64,000 bases of DNA, from the NCBI RefSeq assembly GCF_001730285.1, contig NZ_MIJZ01000001.1, forward strand, positions 558,001 through 622,000. The letters are read 5' to 3'. The position numbers and the translations under genes are program-made. This stretch comes from Enterococcus ureasiticus (lineage in GTDB: Bacteria; Bacillota; Bacilli; Lactobacillales; Enterococcaceae). The notes beneath the pieces are model-generated. The model was given only the letters and a program-made list of their open reading frames with translations. It searched no databases and was not told the DNA's origin. Each line of letters starts with the position of its first letter. The stretch's first letter is position 1. Positions 47,632 through 57,128 of the stretch are shown in pieces.

Positions 47632-48309
47632 ATGAAGTTAGAATTTGAGGATAAACAAGAAAAAAGTGCCTTTCATTTTTTACTTGCGTTTGGTGTTATC
47701 ACCTTGATCGTCAATATCGTTAAAACATTTGTAGTCCAACCAACTGAACAATATGTATTATTGACGTTTGAAATGATTGCAGGAATTGCTGTGATCTTCG
47801 TACCATTTATTTTCACAAAATTTACAGGGTTGGTTTTCCCAAAAATGGTTCGGCTTTATTATTGGTTTTTCATTTGGATCGCTGTTTTTCTTGGAACGGG
47901 TTTACGCTTGATCATTATTGTCCCGTTTTGGGATAAAATTCTTCATGCTGTCAGTCCAATTTTATTAGTCGCTGTGGGATACGCAATTATTGGCTATTGT
48001 TTACGTGAGTCGGATTTTTCTAAAATCAGTCCTTGGTTATTTATTATTATGGGATTTGCGTTTGCTGGCTTATGTGGTGTTTTATGGGAGTTCTGGGAAT
48101 TTCTTTGTGACTCACTCGGTAATATGAATTTGCAACGTTATATGACGGAAGCAGGACAACCTTATATTGGCCGTGAAGCATTGATGGATACAATGGGTGA
48201 TTTGTTTACAAATACGATTGGTGCGTTGATTTTAACAGTTTATAGTTTTACACAACGACATAAGCCAGAGTATTTTAAAGCGTATGCGTTCAGAAAAGTG
48301 AATAAATAA
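47632..48309 (+). CDS. DUF2238 (YjdF-like) membrane protein
   Basis: 225 aa with about six membrane segments. Family motifs are FWDKILHAVSPILLVAVGY (about 103-121), GVLWEFWEFLCDSLGN (about 147-162) and the loop QRYMT...ALMDTMGDLFTNTIGALI. The acidic, polar residues between helices suggest a transporter or enzyme site, but no function is known. Last gene of the run, with a terminator after it. Confidence 0.85.
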   Translation: MKLEFEDKQEKSAFHFLLAFGVITLIVNIVKTFVVQPTEQYVLLTFEMIAGIAVIFVPFIFTKFTGLVFPKMVRLYYWFFIWIAVFLGTGLRLIIIVPFWDKILHAVSPILLVAVGYAIIGYCLRESDFSKISPWLFIIMGFAFAGLCGVLWEFWEFLCDSLGNMNLQRYMTEAGQPYIGREALMDTMGDLFTNTIGALILTVYSFTQRHKPEYFKAYAFRKVNK

Positions 48310-48352
48310 AAAAATGGCAACTTTAGAACATCTAAAGTTGCCATTTTTTATG
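48310..48352. terminator. Bidirectional terminator
   Basis: AAATGGCAACTTTAG and CTAAAGTTGCCATTT pair with a 4-6 nt loop between convergent genes. Confidence 0.93.
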
Positions 48353-48757
48353 CTATTCTACTTCTAACTCAACTGAAATATTTCCTCTTGTTGCTTTTGA
48401 ATAAGGACATACTTCATGAGCTGCTTTCACTAGTTCTTCTGCTGTTTCACGATCAACATCATCGATTTTAACAGATAGAACAACCCCAACTTGAAAACCA
48501 GATTGTTCATCGCTAAATAATGAAACTGTTGCTTTTACTGTGCTTTTTGATGTGATTTTTTGTTTTGCCATTACAAGCTCTAATGCACTGTTGAAACATG
48601 AGCTATAAGCTGCCGCAAATAGTTGTTCTGGATTTGTTTTATTCTCTTGATGAGGACCAGGAGACGTTACTTGATAACTAAATGATTTGTCTGGTGAAAA
48701 AACTTCACCTTCTCTTCCACCAGTATTGATGATTGTTGTTGAATAGATTTTTTTCAT
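48353..48757 (-). CDS. ohr: Organic hydroperoxide reductase Ohr
   Basis: Thiol peroxidase acting on organic peroxides. 134 aa, OsmC/Ohr fold. The redox cysteines are Cys54 (YSSCFNSALELV) and Cys117 (HEVCPYSKATRGN). GGREGEV near the start is Ohr-like. An OhrR palindrome lies 39 bp upstream and an ohrR-like gene precedes it. GGAGG precedes the ATG. Confidence 0.96.
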   Translation of the reverse strand: MKKIYSTTIINTGGREGEVFSPDKSFSYQVTSPGPHQENKTNPEQLFAAAYSSCFNSALELVMAKQKITSKSTVKATVSLFSDEQSGFQVGVVLSVKIDDVDRETAEELVKAAHEVCPYSKATRGNISVELEVE

Positions 48758-48795
48758 GATTCATTCCTCCACTTCTTATTATCACAGCTATATCG

Positions 48796-48810
48796 TACAA
48801 TTAAATTGTA
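48796..48810 (-). promoter_or_regulatory. OhrR operator in the ohr promoter
   Basis: TACAATTAAATTGTA, a perfect 15-bp palindrome identical in form to the Bacillus OhrR site. It lies within the spacer of a plausible promoter (TTGTGT, 17 bp, TATAGC). Confidence 0.88.
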
Positions 48811-48857
48811 CACAATATTTATTCGAATGTACAATAGTATGCTTCATAAATTTTATA

Positions 48858-48897
48858 AAAAAAGACTTCAAAAATTGGTATCATTTTCAAAGTCTGG
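48858..48897 (-). terminator. Terminator of ohrR
   Basis: Minus strand AGACTTTGAAAA and TTTTTGAAGTCT pair, followed by TTTTTT. It separates ohrR from the ohr promoter. Confidence 0.75.
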
Positions 48898-48907
48898 TTG
48901 CTACATA

Positions 48908-49348
48908 TTAATTGTCGATTCCACTAATTTGTTTACTTAATGAATTGATTTGTTCAATCAATGAAAAATAGTCTTTTTCATTAAAATCTAGCTGAGTCAA
49001 ACACCCTTCTACTTGATCATAAATTTCAGTTTCTAGCCGAATCGCTTTTTCTGAAAGTGAAATGATCACGATTCGCTCATCTTCTGGTAATCTATTTCGA
49101 TTGACATAGCCATTTTTTTCCATTCTCTTTAACATAGGTGTCAATGTTCCAGTATCTAATGCAAGCTTTTCTCCAATATCAGAGATTCGTTGATCCGAGT
49201 ATTCCCATAATACAAGCAAAACCAAGTACTGAGGATAGGTTAAATGAAATGGTTTTAGTGCCTTAGCGTACATTCTGTTAAATTGCTTTGAAGCTGTTTG
49301 TAAAGAAAAACACAATTGTTCTTCTAATCGTCTGCTTTTATTATTCAC
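48908..49348 (-). CDS. ohrR: MarR-family peroxide sensor OhrR
   Basis: 146 aa. Cys13 in LEEQLCFSLQTASKQFNRMY is the conserved peroxide-sensing Cys of the one-Cys OhrR group. Winged helix: YPQYLVLLVLWEYSDQRISDIGEKLALDTGTLTPMLKRMEKNGYV split over about 39-83, then the wing NRLPEDERIVIISLS. Regulates ohr through the palindrome at 48796. Confidence 0.94.
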   Translation of the reverse strand: MNNKSRRLEEQLCFSLQTASKQFNRMYAKALKPFHLTYPQYLVLLVLWEYSDQRISDIGEKLALDTGTLTPMLKRMEKNGYVNRNRLPEDERIVIISLSEKAIRLETEIYDQVEGCLTQLDFNEKDYFSLIEQINSLSKQISGIDN

Positions 49349-49424
49349 TGGATCCCTCTTTTAAAATGTTAGTTTAATAGTTAGATTCTACACAATATCG
49401 ATTTTAAAATCAATTTTTAATGCT

Positions 49425-49468
49425 TATAAAAAAATGAGATAGTCTGCTGAAACAGACTACCTCATTTG
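49425..49468 (-). terminator. Terminator of clpB
   Basis: Minus strand AAATGAGGTAGTCTG and CAGACTATCTCATTT pair, followed by TTTT. Confidence 0.92.
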
Positions 49469-49472
49469 TATC

Positions 49473-52076
49473 TTATTCGTCTATCGGTTCATTTTCAAAA
49501 ACTAACTGTTCATCTAATAAACTGATCGTTACTTTTGTTTTCGGCAATACTTTACCTGATACAATTTCTTTTGCCAATGGTGTTTCCACTTCTTTTGTAA
49601 TAAAACGTTTCAATGGACGTGCACCATAAGCTGGATCATACCCACTTTCAGCAATCCACGTTTTGGCTTCGTCAGAAATCACCAATTCGATTTCTTGATG
49701 TTCTAATCGTTTTGCTAATTGAGACGTCATTTTTCCGATAATGCCTTTGACATTATCTAAGCTCAATGGCGTGAACAAAATTGTATCGTCGATTCTATTT
49801 AAGAATTCTGGTTTGAAATTGCCTCGTAATATCGTCATAACTTGTTCTTCTACTTCTTCTGGAATCGTGCCTTCAGCTGTTACACCTTCAAGCAATAATT
49901 GAGAACCAATATTACTTGTCATGATCAACACAGTATTTTTGAAATCAACGACTCGTCCTTTAGAGTCAGTTAAGCGACCATCATCTAATACTTGGAGTAA
50001 AATGTTGAACACATCTGGATGTGCTTTTTCAATTTCATCTAATAAAACGATCGTATATGGGTTACGGCGGACAGCTTCTGTTAATTGGCCACCTTCCTCG
50101 TAACCAATGTAGCCTGGAGGTGCTCCAACTAAACGAGAGACGCTATGTTTTTCCATATATTCACTCATATCGATTCGAACCATATGATCTTCTGAATCGA
50201 ATAGGTCTTCCGCTAATGCTTTAGCAAGTTCCGTCTTACCAACACCCGTGGGTCCTAAGAATAAGAATGAACCTAATGGACGGTTTGGATCTTGCAACCC
50301 AGCACGTGAACGAATCACTGCATCGCTTACAGCATCTACCGCTTCATCTTGACCAATGACACGTTTATGAAGAGTTTCGTTCAATTTCATTAATTTTTCC
50401 CGTTCCCCTTCAACGAGTTTCGTTACTGGAATCCCAGTTAAGCGTCCAACAACTTGAGCAATTTCGTTTTCTGTCACTGCTTCTTGGACCATGCGTATAT
50501 TATCTTTGGCATTTTTTGCTTCGAGTTCTCTTAATTCTTCTTCTAATTGCGGAATCGTACCATGGCGAAGAACAGCTGCTCTTTCTAAATCATAATTGTT
50601 TTCAGCATCTTCTAATTCATGTTTCGCTTTATCGATTTCTCCACGTTTATTGCTGACCGCATTGACTTCTTCTTTTTCCGTCTCCCATTGCATCTTCATT
50701 GCATTAGCTTCTTCACGAAGATCTGCTAATTCTTCTTGTAGTGCATTTAGACGTTTTTTACTTGCATCATCTGACTCTTTTTTCAGTGCTGCTTCTTCAA
50801 TCTCTAGTTGCATCAATCGACGTATTACTTGGTCAAGTTCTGTTGGCATTGAATTCATTTCAACACGAATCGTCGCACTCGCTTCGTCGACTAAATCGAT
50901 CGCTTTATCTGGTAAGAAACGATCTGTGATGTAACGATCTGATAGAGTTGCAGCAGCGACTAATGCATTATCATGGATATTAACGCTATGATGAATTTCA
51001 AAACGTTCTTTTAGTCCACGTAAAATACTGATCGTATCTTCAACAGTTGGTTCTTTTACCAAAACTTTTTGGAAACGACGTTCTAGTGCCTTGTCTTTTT
51101 CCATATATTGGCGATATTCATCTAGTGTTGTTGCACCGATCAAATGTAGTTCACCACGAGCCAGCATTGGTTTTAACAAGTTTCCGGCATCCATACTACC
51201 TTCTGTTTTTCCTGCGCCAACGATATTGTGAATTTCATCAATGAATAAAATGATACGTCCTTCACTTTTCTTCACTTCTTTTAAGACAGCTTTTAGACGT
51301 TCTTCAAATTCACCACGGAATTTAGCTCCAGCGATCAATGCACCCATATCTAATGAGAAAATAGTTTTGTCTTTTAAATTCTCCGGTACATCTTTACGGA
51401 CGATTCGTTGCGCTAAACCTTCAACGATTGCGGTTTTACCAACACCTGGTTCACCGATCAAAACGGGATTATTTTTTGTTTTACGAGATAGAATCCGAAT
51501 CACGTCACGGATTTCTTCATCACGACCAATAATAGGATCTTGATTACCGCTTTTCACTTGCTGTACTAAATCTACCCCATATTTTTCTAATGCTTTGTAT
51601 TGTTCTTCTTGATTTTGAGAAGTCACACGATCTCCCCCTCTCATGTTTTCAATATTTTTACGTAGTTCTTTTTCTGTGATTCCTTGACTTGTTAAATACT
51701 TGGTTAAACGATAATTTTTCAATTTCATCAACGCTAAAATCACAATTTCAGTTGCTAGAAACTCATCTTGAAATGATTCTCTAAGTTTGTCTGCTTCACC
51801 TAATAAGTTAAACAGATTCTGGCTCATACTTTGCCCATATTGAATATTGCTTCCTTGAATACTTGGATATTCGTCGATTGCTTTATCAATTTCACGTTCA
51901 AAAGCTTCAACATCAACGCCTGCATCTGTATAAAAATTACGTCCAAAATGATTCGGCTGCAAAAAAATCTTCCATAGGTGAGCAATATCGATTTCCTGAT
52001 GATGACGAGTAACAGCTACCTTTTGTGCCTCTGCAATTGCCTCTTGTAATGTCGTTGTCATTTTCTCGATGTTCAT
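49473..52076 (-). CDS. clpB: Chaperone ClpB (Hsp100 disaggregase)
   Basis: Two-ring AAA+ unfoldase that rescues aggregated proteins with DnaK. 867 aa. ClpN domain at about 1-145. NBD1 with GEPGVGKTA (about 207-215) and [13 protein letters not shown] coiled-coil middle domain at about 405-525 ([20 protein letters not shown]). NBD2 with [11 protein letters not shown] (about 605-615) and [17 protein letters not shown] 52076 follows AGGAGG. Controlled by CtsR, judged from the promoter. The 345-nt leader holds two structured repeats. Confidence 0.98.
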   Translation of the reverse strand: MNIEKMTTTLQEAIAEAQKVAVTRHHQEIDIAHLWKIFLQPNHFGRNFYTDAGVDVEAFEREIDKAIDEYPSIQGSNIQYGQSMSQNLFNLLGEADKLRESFQDEFLATEIVILALMKLKNYRLTKYLTSQGITEKELRKNIENMRGGDRVTSQNQEEQYKALEKYGVDLVQQVKSGNQDPIIGRDEEIRDVIRILSRKTKNNPVLIGEPGVGKTAIVEGLAQRIVRKDVPENLKDKTIFSLDMGALIAGAKFRGEFEERLKAVLKEVKKSEGRIILFIDEIHNIVGAGKTEGSMDAGNLLKPMLARGELHLIGATTLDEYRQYMEKDKALERRFQKVLVKEPTVEDTISILRGLKERFEIHHSVNIHDNALVAAATLSDRYITDRFLPDKAIDLVDEASATIRVEMNSMPTELDQVIRRLMQLEIEEAALKKESDDASKKRLNALQEELADLREEANAMKMQWETEKEEVNAVSNKRGEIDKAKHELEDAENNYDLERAAVLRHGTIPQLEEELRELEAKNAKDNIRMVQEAVTENEIAQVVGRLTGIPVTKLVEGEREKLMKLNETLHKRVIGQDEAVDAVSDAVIRSRAGLQDPNRPLGSFLFLGPTGVGKTELAKALAEDLFDSEDHMVRIDMSEYMEKHSVSRLVGAPPGYIGYEEGGQLTEAVRRNPYTIVLLDEIEKAHPDVFNILLQVLDDGRLTDSKGRVVDFKNTVLIMTSNIGSQLLLEGVTAEGTIPEEVEEQVMTILRGNFKPEFLNRIDDTILFTPLSLDNVKGIIGKMTSQLAKRLEHQEIELVISDEAKTWIAESGYDPAYGARPLKRFITKEVETPLAKEIVSGKVLPKTKVTISLLDEQLVFENEPIDE

Positions 52077-52095
52077 ATAATTACCTCCTAATTTT

Positions 52096-52217
52096 AAAAG
52101 CGTAGTGGGCTCGTCCAGCTTCGACTGAAAAATAGGAAATTATGATTGAGGTGCTTTTTGCCTCAGTCATCATTTATCTTTTTTCCGAGAAGCTAGCCCG
52201 CGTAGCTAGATAATCTT
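52096..52217 (-). repeat. Structured intergenic repeat, copy A, in the clpB leader
   Basis: Plus-strand left arm GCGTAGTGGGCTCGTCCAGC then GACTGAAAAATAGGAAA. The inner hairpin is ATGATTGAGG/CCTCAGTCAT. The right arm TTTATCTTTTTTCCGAGAAG complements the left arm, and AGCCCGCGTAGC answers GCGTAGTGGGCT. The whole unit folds as one long hairpin. Tandem with copy B. Confidence 0.75.
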
Positions 52218-52325
52218 AAAAGCGTAGCAGGCTTGTTCAGCTTTGACTGAAAAATAGGAAAAATTGACTGTAACGCTTTGGTAACAGTCAGATTTTCTTT
52301 TTTCCAAAGCCTCATCCCATAAATC
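52218..52325 (-). repeat. Structured intergenic repeat, copy B, in the clpB leader
   Basis: Left arm GCGTAGCAGGCTTGTTCAGC then GACTGAAAAATAGGAAA, nearly the same as copy A. The inner hairpin is a different sequence, TGACTGT/ACAGTCA, yet pairing is kept. Right arm TTTTCTTTTTTCC, and CAAAGC answers GCTTTG. Confidence 0.75.
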
Positions 52326-52427
52326 ACTACTATCTAAATAGTATCGCTAATTTATCAAAAAGACATTAGGTCTTTTGTACTATTTTTTCAAGGTCTAAAG
52401 TCTGATCAATTTTGACCTTACAAATCA

Positions 52428-52457
52428 ATTATACTCAATTAGTCAGTAAAGGTCAAA
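52428..52457 (-). promoter_or_regulatory. clpB promoter overlapped by a CtsR operator
   Basis: Minus strand: -35 TTGACC (52456-52451), 17-bp spacer, -10 TATAAT (52433-52428). On the plus strand AGTCAGTAAAGGTCAAA (52441-52457) matches the CtsR heptad repeat (RGTCANN-N3-RGTCAAA) across the -35. A weaker GGTCAAA half-site lies downstream of the -10 near 52413-52419. Confidence 0.85.
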
Positions 52458-52546
52458 TAAAAACTATCTTTTTTTGACTATTTTTTTACCTACTTTTATG
52501 ATAACGCAACTTACTATTTTAGCAAAAGATATGCGGTCATTCAGAC

Positions 52547-52590
52547 AAAAAAAAGACTGAAGTTTACTATTAAATAAACTTCAATCTTTT
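52547..52590 (-). terminator. Terminator of mgtA
   Basis: Minus strand AAGATTGAAGTTTA and TAAACTTCAGTCTT pair, followed by TTTTTT. Confidence 0.9.
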
Positions 52591-52598
52591 AATCAATA

Positions 52599-55259
52599 TT
52601 ATAGTAATTCTCCAAAGCGTTTCACATAGAATTTTTTTACAATCATCACTAAGAACAAGTATGCAAAGATTGTCAAACCTAACCAAGCAAAATAATTTAA
52701 TGGCAGTTCAGCTAATCCTAAACTTTGTCCAAAACTTGTAAATGGCAAGATCGTTCCAACAGCAATTCCCAAAGAAGTAATAGTCGTCAAAATAAATGAT
52801 GCTCGACTTTGTATAAATGGAATTTTAGGTGTCCGTAAGGTATGAATCACCAATGTTTGTGACCAAAGAGATTCTATAAACCAACCTGCATGGAAAATCG
52901 CAATAAAAGTCGCTTGTTGTGCCAGATCTAAATCGTGATAGTTTCCTCCTACTAATTGAGGGCAGATAACAAAATACATTAACAAGTAAGTCGTAATATC
53001 AAAAACTGAACTAGTAGGTCCTAACCATTTCATAAACGAGCCGATTTTTGAAGCGTCCCATTTCTTTGGTTGTTCCAAATAGTCATCGTCTACATGATCC
53101 CAAGGAATCGACATACATGAAATATCATAAATCAAATTTAAGAAGAGTAATTGCAATGGCAACATTGGTAAGAACGGTAAAAAGATACTGGCAACAACAA
53201 CTGAAAACATATTACCAAAATTAGAACTAGCGGTCATTTTGACATACTTCATGATATTTCCAAAGGTCGTTCTACCTGCTAATAAACCACGTTCTAGAAC
53301 CATCAAGTCTTTTTCTAGCAAGATGACATCTGCCGATTCTTTTGCAATATCAACTGCCGTATCTACAGAGATACCAACGTCTGCTTCTTTCATCGCAGGA
53401 GCATCATTGATGCCATCACCCATAAAGCCAACAGTATGGCCAGCTTCTCTTAAAACCTGAACGATCCGTGTTTTTTGTTGAGGTGTTAATTTTACGAAGA
53501 TATTATATTTTTCTGCAATCGTTTTTAACTCAAAATCATTCATTCTAGCGATTTCATTACCTGTAATCAGTTCTTCATTGGCTAATCCGACTTGTTTACA
53601 AACTGATTTTGTTACTAAAGCATTATCACCCGTCAATACTTTGACACCGACACCATGTTTTTTTAATGCTTCTAAAGCAGCCTTTGTCGTTTCTTTTGGC
53701 GGATCAAGAAATGCAAGATATCCTATCAAGACCATTTCATTTTCATCTGAAACCGAGAACTCATCAATAGTCGCTGGATTTGTTTTTTGAGAAACAGCCA
53801 GTACGCGTAGTCCATCTTCGTTCAACTCTTCAACAGTTTTCAAGATTTCTGTTTTAAGGGTTTCAGTTAAAGGAGTAACCGTTCCTTTATAGTCAACAAA
53901 GCTTGAGATTTCCAACATTTCTTCGACGGCACCTTTTGTGATCATTTGCGTTTTGCCAGATGTATCTTCGATCACAACACTCATACGACGGCGCTTAAAA
54001 TCAAAAGGAATTTCATCTACTTTTTTGTACTTAGAAGAATCAATTGATAATTCCTCTTTTGCCGCATCAATGATTGCGACATCCATTAAATTTTTCAAGC
54101 CTGTTTGATAATAGCTATTAAAAAATGCATGACGCAACACTCGGCTATCTTCTTTTCCATCACAATCTAAATGATATTCCAAAATAATCTTGTCTTGGGT
54201 CAATGTTCCTGTCTTATCCGTACATAAAACATCGATTGCGCCAAAATTTTGTATCGCATTTAAGTTTTTGATAATTGTACCTTTTTTTGCCATGCTTGAA
54301 GCACCTTTGACGAGATTTGTCGTCACGATCATCGGCAACATTTCAGGCGTTAGCCCCACTGCTACAGACAAACCAAACAGAAACGCTTCAAACCAATCTC
54401 CTTTTGTTAATCCGTTGATCAAAAATACTGCTGGCGCCATTACTAACATAAATCGAATCAACAACCACGACGTTTTGCTAATGCCAACTTCAAAATTTGT
54501 TTGAGGATTTTTGTCAGAAACATCTTGTGCTACTTTTCCAAAAAGTGTGTCATCTCCAACTGAAACAACGATTCCTTCTGCACTACCACTGATCACATTA
54601 CTGCCCATAAAGACAATATTTTCATATTCTGTTTCGACACTGTTCACTTTCAACTTGTAATCTGCTCTTTTTTCTACAGGATAACTTTCACCTGTCATTG
54701 CGGATTGAGAAACAAATAGGTCTTTTGTTTTTGTTAAACGGATATCTGCAGGAATCATATCTCCGGCAGATAATTTTATGATATCACCACAAACAATTTC
54801 TTCAATTGGAAGTTCTACTTGTTTTTTTCTACGAACAACGGTTGCCGTAATTTTGACCATGTTATTCAATTTTTCTGCTGCTTGATTTGATTTTACCGAT
54901 TGAATCAGCGTCATAGTCCCACTGATCAAAACCATTGCTAGAATAATGAGTACACCAACAAGATCACGATCAGCTGGGGGTGCAATCACATAATCTGTTA
55001 TAAACGAAATAATAGCTAGCGTGATCAAAACGATCGTAAAAGGGGTAAAATACGCTTTGATTATTTCAATGAATAGCGGCGTTTTTTTGCCATGTGTAAT
55101 GACATTTTCTCCAAATTCCTCTCTTGATAACACAGCTTGCTGATGTGTTAGGCCCATTTTTGAAGACTTGAAAAATGTTAAGATATTTTCTGCGGAGTTT
55201 CTTGCAAAATATTCATATGATTGGTTGTTCTTTCTATTTAATACTGCTCTTTTATCCAT
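52599..55259 (-). CDS. mgtA: Mg2+-importing P-type ATPase
   Basis: 886 aa P3B-type pump. Phosphorylation site [12 protein letters not shown] near residues 346-357, actuator TGES (SAMTGESYP near 191-199), hinge [22 protein letters not shown] near 608-629, and the MgtA-like C-terminal six-helix bundle ([18 protein letters not shown]). The N-terminus has the cation-ATPase cap ([19 protein letters not shown]). Downstream of a GNAT and mgtC on the same strand, 228 bp after the GNAT, so it may share the Mg2+-controlled transcript. Confidence 0.95.
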   Translation of the reverse strand: MDKRAVLNRKNNQSYEYFARNSAENILTFFKSSKMGLTHQQAVLSREEFGENVITHGKKTPLFIEIIKAYFTPFTIVLITLAIISFITDYVIAPPADRDLVGVLIILAMVLISGTMTLIQSVKSNQAAEKLNNMVKITATVVRRKKQVELPIEEIVCGDIIKLSAGDMIPADIRLTKTKDLFVSQSAMTGESYPVEKRADYKLKVNSVETEYENIVFMGSNVISGSAEGIVVSVGDDTLFGKVAQDVSDKNPQTNFEVGISKTSWLLIRFMLVMAPAVFLINGLTKGDWFEAFLFGLSVAVGLTPEMLPMIVTTNLVKGASSMAKKGTIIKNLNAIQNFGAIDVLCTDKTGTLTQDKIILEYHLDCDGKEDSRVLRHAFFNSYYQTGLKNLMDVAIIDAAKEELSIDSSKYKKVDEIPFDFKRRRMSVVIEDTSGKTQMITKGAVEEMLEISSFVDYKGTVTPLTETLKTEILKTVEELNEDGLRVLAVSQKTNPATIDEFSVSDENEMVLIGYLAFLDPPKETTKAALEALKKHGVGVKVLTGDNALVTKSVCKQVGLANEELITGNEIARMNDFELKTIAEKYNIFVKLTPQQKTRIVQVLREAGHTVGFMGDGINDAPAMKEADVGISVDTAVDIAKESADVILLEKDLMVLERGLLAGRTTFGNIMKYVKMTASSNFGNMFSVVVASIFLPFLPMLPLQLLFLNLIYDISCMSIPWDHVDDDYLEQPKKWDASKIGSFMKWLGPTSSVFDITTYLLMYFVICPQLVGGNYHDLDLAQQATFIAIFHAGWFIESLWSQTLVIHTLRTPKIPFIQSRASFILTTITSLGIAVGTILPFTSFGQSLGLAELPLNYFAWLGLTIFAYLFLVMIVKKFYVKRFGELL

Positions 55260-55487
55260 GTATTTCTCCTTCTTTCTAAAACTCTGATCAATGAAATGAC
55301 AACTGGTTTTATAAGAACCATCTATAATTTCATCATTTTGTCTCTATTTTAGGAATCGGACTGATGGAAAAAGAGGGTCTGTTATCGGAGAAACTTGCTT
55401 GTTTGCCCTAGAAACAAATAGACAATAATAGGCGCATCTCCATCAACAGATTTCTTTATCCATAAGTCCTTGATCATCTGACTACTG

Positions 55488-55985
55488 TCATCCATTTGTT
55501 TCCATCTCCTTCAGCGTTATGTGTTTGATAATTCCAAGCATTCGTGCGTTCTTTTTGGTGCAAATACTTTTCTCGAATTTTTTTAAGATTACCTCTCCAT
55601 CTAAGTATGCACAACTTGTACTTTGATACCCAAAATGATCATAGAATCCCCAAGCTTGCTTACGACCAGTTAAAAATATAGTTTGAAAATCCATCAGATC
55701 TGCCATTTTTTCTGCAAATTCAAGCAATTGTTTTCCTATCCCAAAACCTTGATATTGATCATCGATTGCAACTTGTTTGATTTGAGCTACCGTTCGGCTT
55801 CTTTTTGAAAGAAGTAAAGTCCCCACAACTTTTCCCTCAACCATCGCAGCTATATGAATATCATGTTTTTCATTGACTGGTAATTCTTTGATCCATTCTT
55901 TTCCAGCACTGGTTTTGAGTAGCTTGTTTCTCAAAAAAATGCCTCTCCAATATTCTTCACTGTTCCAATTAATAATTTTGACCAT
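55488..55985 (-). CDS. GNAT acetyltransferase between mgtC and mgtA
   Basis: 165 aa from ATG 55985; a GTG one codon earlier is possible. The acetyl-CoA loop QYQGFGIGKQLLEFAEK (about 95-111) follows QIKQVAIDD, and FYDHFGYQST closes the fold. The nearest good ribosome site (GGAGGAATC) serves a four-codon mini-ORF (MVKQ) whose TGA overlaps this ATG as TGATG, suggesting translational re-initiation. Substrate unknown. Confidence 0.82.
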   Translation of the reverse strand: MVKIINWNSEEYWRGIFLRNKLLKTSAGKEWIKELPVNEKHDIHIAAMVEGKVVGTLLLSKRSRTVAQIKQVAIDDQYQGFGIGKQLLEFAEKMADLMDFQTIFLTGRKQAWGFYDHFGYQSTSCAYLDGEVILKKFEKSICTKKNARMLGIIKHITLKEMETNG

Positions 55986-56017
55986 CACTGTTTTACCATT
56001 TTGATTCCTCCATTCTT

Positions 56018-56653
56018 TTAGTTACTCATTTGATTGATTTCAATGACTTCCGACAGTTGAGATAATTCTGAAACAATCGTATTGACTGCTAGTGTGCCAT
56101 TTCTTGTCGCTTCGATTTCTAAAAATAGTCTTACCTTTTTTCCTGCCAAATCAGTACAGGAGAATTTAGTGAACGTTAAACAATATTTGTCTAGCAATTG
56201 AATAATTTCTGTTCTAAGCATGACTTCACTTGTATTGCTACTAATAACCGATAGGTAATGAATCGATTCTGTTTGTTCCTCTTCTCTTTGAACGGTCAAA
56301 TCATCCATTTTAAAAGATAAATTTCGCAACAAAATATTGACTAACATTAAAGCCACCGCACAAATCATTCCTTCGATCACAAATCCTGCTCCGATCAAAC
56401 TTCCAACAGCAGCTGAACACCATAAAGTTGCTGCAGTGTTGATACCTGTCACGCTGAACCCTTCTCGTAAAATTACGCCACCAGCAAGGAAACCAATCCC
56501 ACTAACTACTTGGGCGGCAATTCGTGTAGGGCTACTGTCGTCTTGGATCAACGTGGATAATGAAACGAACTGACACGAACCAAAAGTCACTAATGTCATG
56601 GTTCTCATTCCAGCTAATTTTTTTCGCCATTGCCGTTCTGCCCCAATAATCAT
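56018..56653 (-). CDS. mgtC: MgtC/SapB family membrane protein, N-terminal frameshift
   Basis: 211 aa in the open frame, which begins inside the first membrane segment (MIIGAERQWRKK). MgtC normally starts about 14 residues earlier. A well-spaced AAGGAG and ATG lie at 56694, but that frame reads ATG AAT TTT TAA. With one more T it would read MNFLINIIASIFAGMIIGAERQ and join the long frame exactly. So a 5-T tract (56689-56685) carries a one-base deletion, or a sequencing error. The rest is intact: AGGVILREGFSVTGINTAATLWCSAAVG and a C-terminal ACT-like domain. Under M-box control. Confidence 0.85.
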   Translation of the reverse strand: MIIGAERQWRKKLAGMRTMTLVTFGSCQFVSLSTLIQDDSSPTRIAAQVVSGIGFLAGGVILREGFSVTGINTAATLWCSAAVGSLIGAGFVIEGMICAVALMLVNILLRNLSFKMDDLTVQREEEQTESIHYLSVISSNTSEVMLRTEIIQLLDKYCLTFTKFSCTDLAGKKVRLFLEIEATRNGTLAVNTIVSELSQLSEVIEINQMSN

Positions 56654-56824
56654 TCCTGCAAAAATACTAGCGATAATGTTGATTAAAAATTCATAAGCTT
56701 GCTCCTTCCTTAGATTTGTTGTTACTTTTTGATGTGATTCGCTAGTACGGTCAATTCACCCTTTTTTTGCCAAGTATTGTTCATTAGTTACTCTGTAATG
56801 AGACGAACTTTTGATAAAAAACAA

Positions 56825-57050
56825 ATGACCTTCCGCCAAAACTCAGCGGAAGGTCATAAATAAGCGCACAAAAAAAAGCCTGCATGATCTAGTCGTTGAG
56901 TTTTGGCACTATACAACGTAAAAAGCAGAGCTTTTAGCTACCTTATGAAAAGCCTTGTAATCGACAATCCCTGTTCTACCCATTGGCATCTCTCGATGTT
57001 TTTGGGCAGTAGCCTGTGTTTGTATAGGAGCCTCACCTAACAAATCTATT
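56825..57050 (-). promoter_or_regulatory. M-box (ykoK-type) Mg2+ riboswitch with terminator
   Basis: The minus-strand aptamer runs from about 57048 to 56886. It contains GTTAGGTGAGGCTCCTATAC, CACAGGCTACTGCC, CATCGAGAGATGCCAATGGG and, at the 3' side, TATAGTGCCAAAACTCAACG, all M-box hallmarks. Downstream, ATGACCTTCCGC/GCGGAAGGTCAT (56857-56825) plus TTGTTTTTT is a strong terminator. Its loop TGAGTTTTGGC (56845-56835) is complementary to GCCAAAACTCA of the aptamer 3' strand (56907-56897), a plausible antiterminator. High Mg2+ should stop transcription of mgtC. Confidence 0.94.
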
Positions 57051-57069
57051 TAGTTATCTTACATGTGAA

Positions 57070-57099
57070 ACTATACCACCGTTGTAAAACAAATGTCAA
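57070..57099 (-). promoter_or_regulatory. Promoter of the M-box/mgtC transcript
   Basis: Minus strand: -35 TTGACA (57099-57094), 18-bp spacer, -10 TATAGT (57075-57070), about 20 nt before the aptamer. Confidence 0.8.
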
Positions 57100-57128
57100 T
57101 GTTTTCTGTTTATTTTTTTTAATATTTA

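Noticed and set aside
50596-50934. Plus-strand 112-codon frame inside clpB
   Set aside because: Ser-rich shadow of the clpB coiled-coil region in another frame. No ribosome site.
52096-52325. Treating the clpB-leader repeats as an IS fragment
   Set aside because: No transposase remnant and no terminal inverted repeats of an IS type. The units fold as hairpins with conserved arms.
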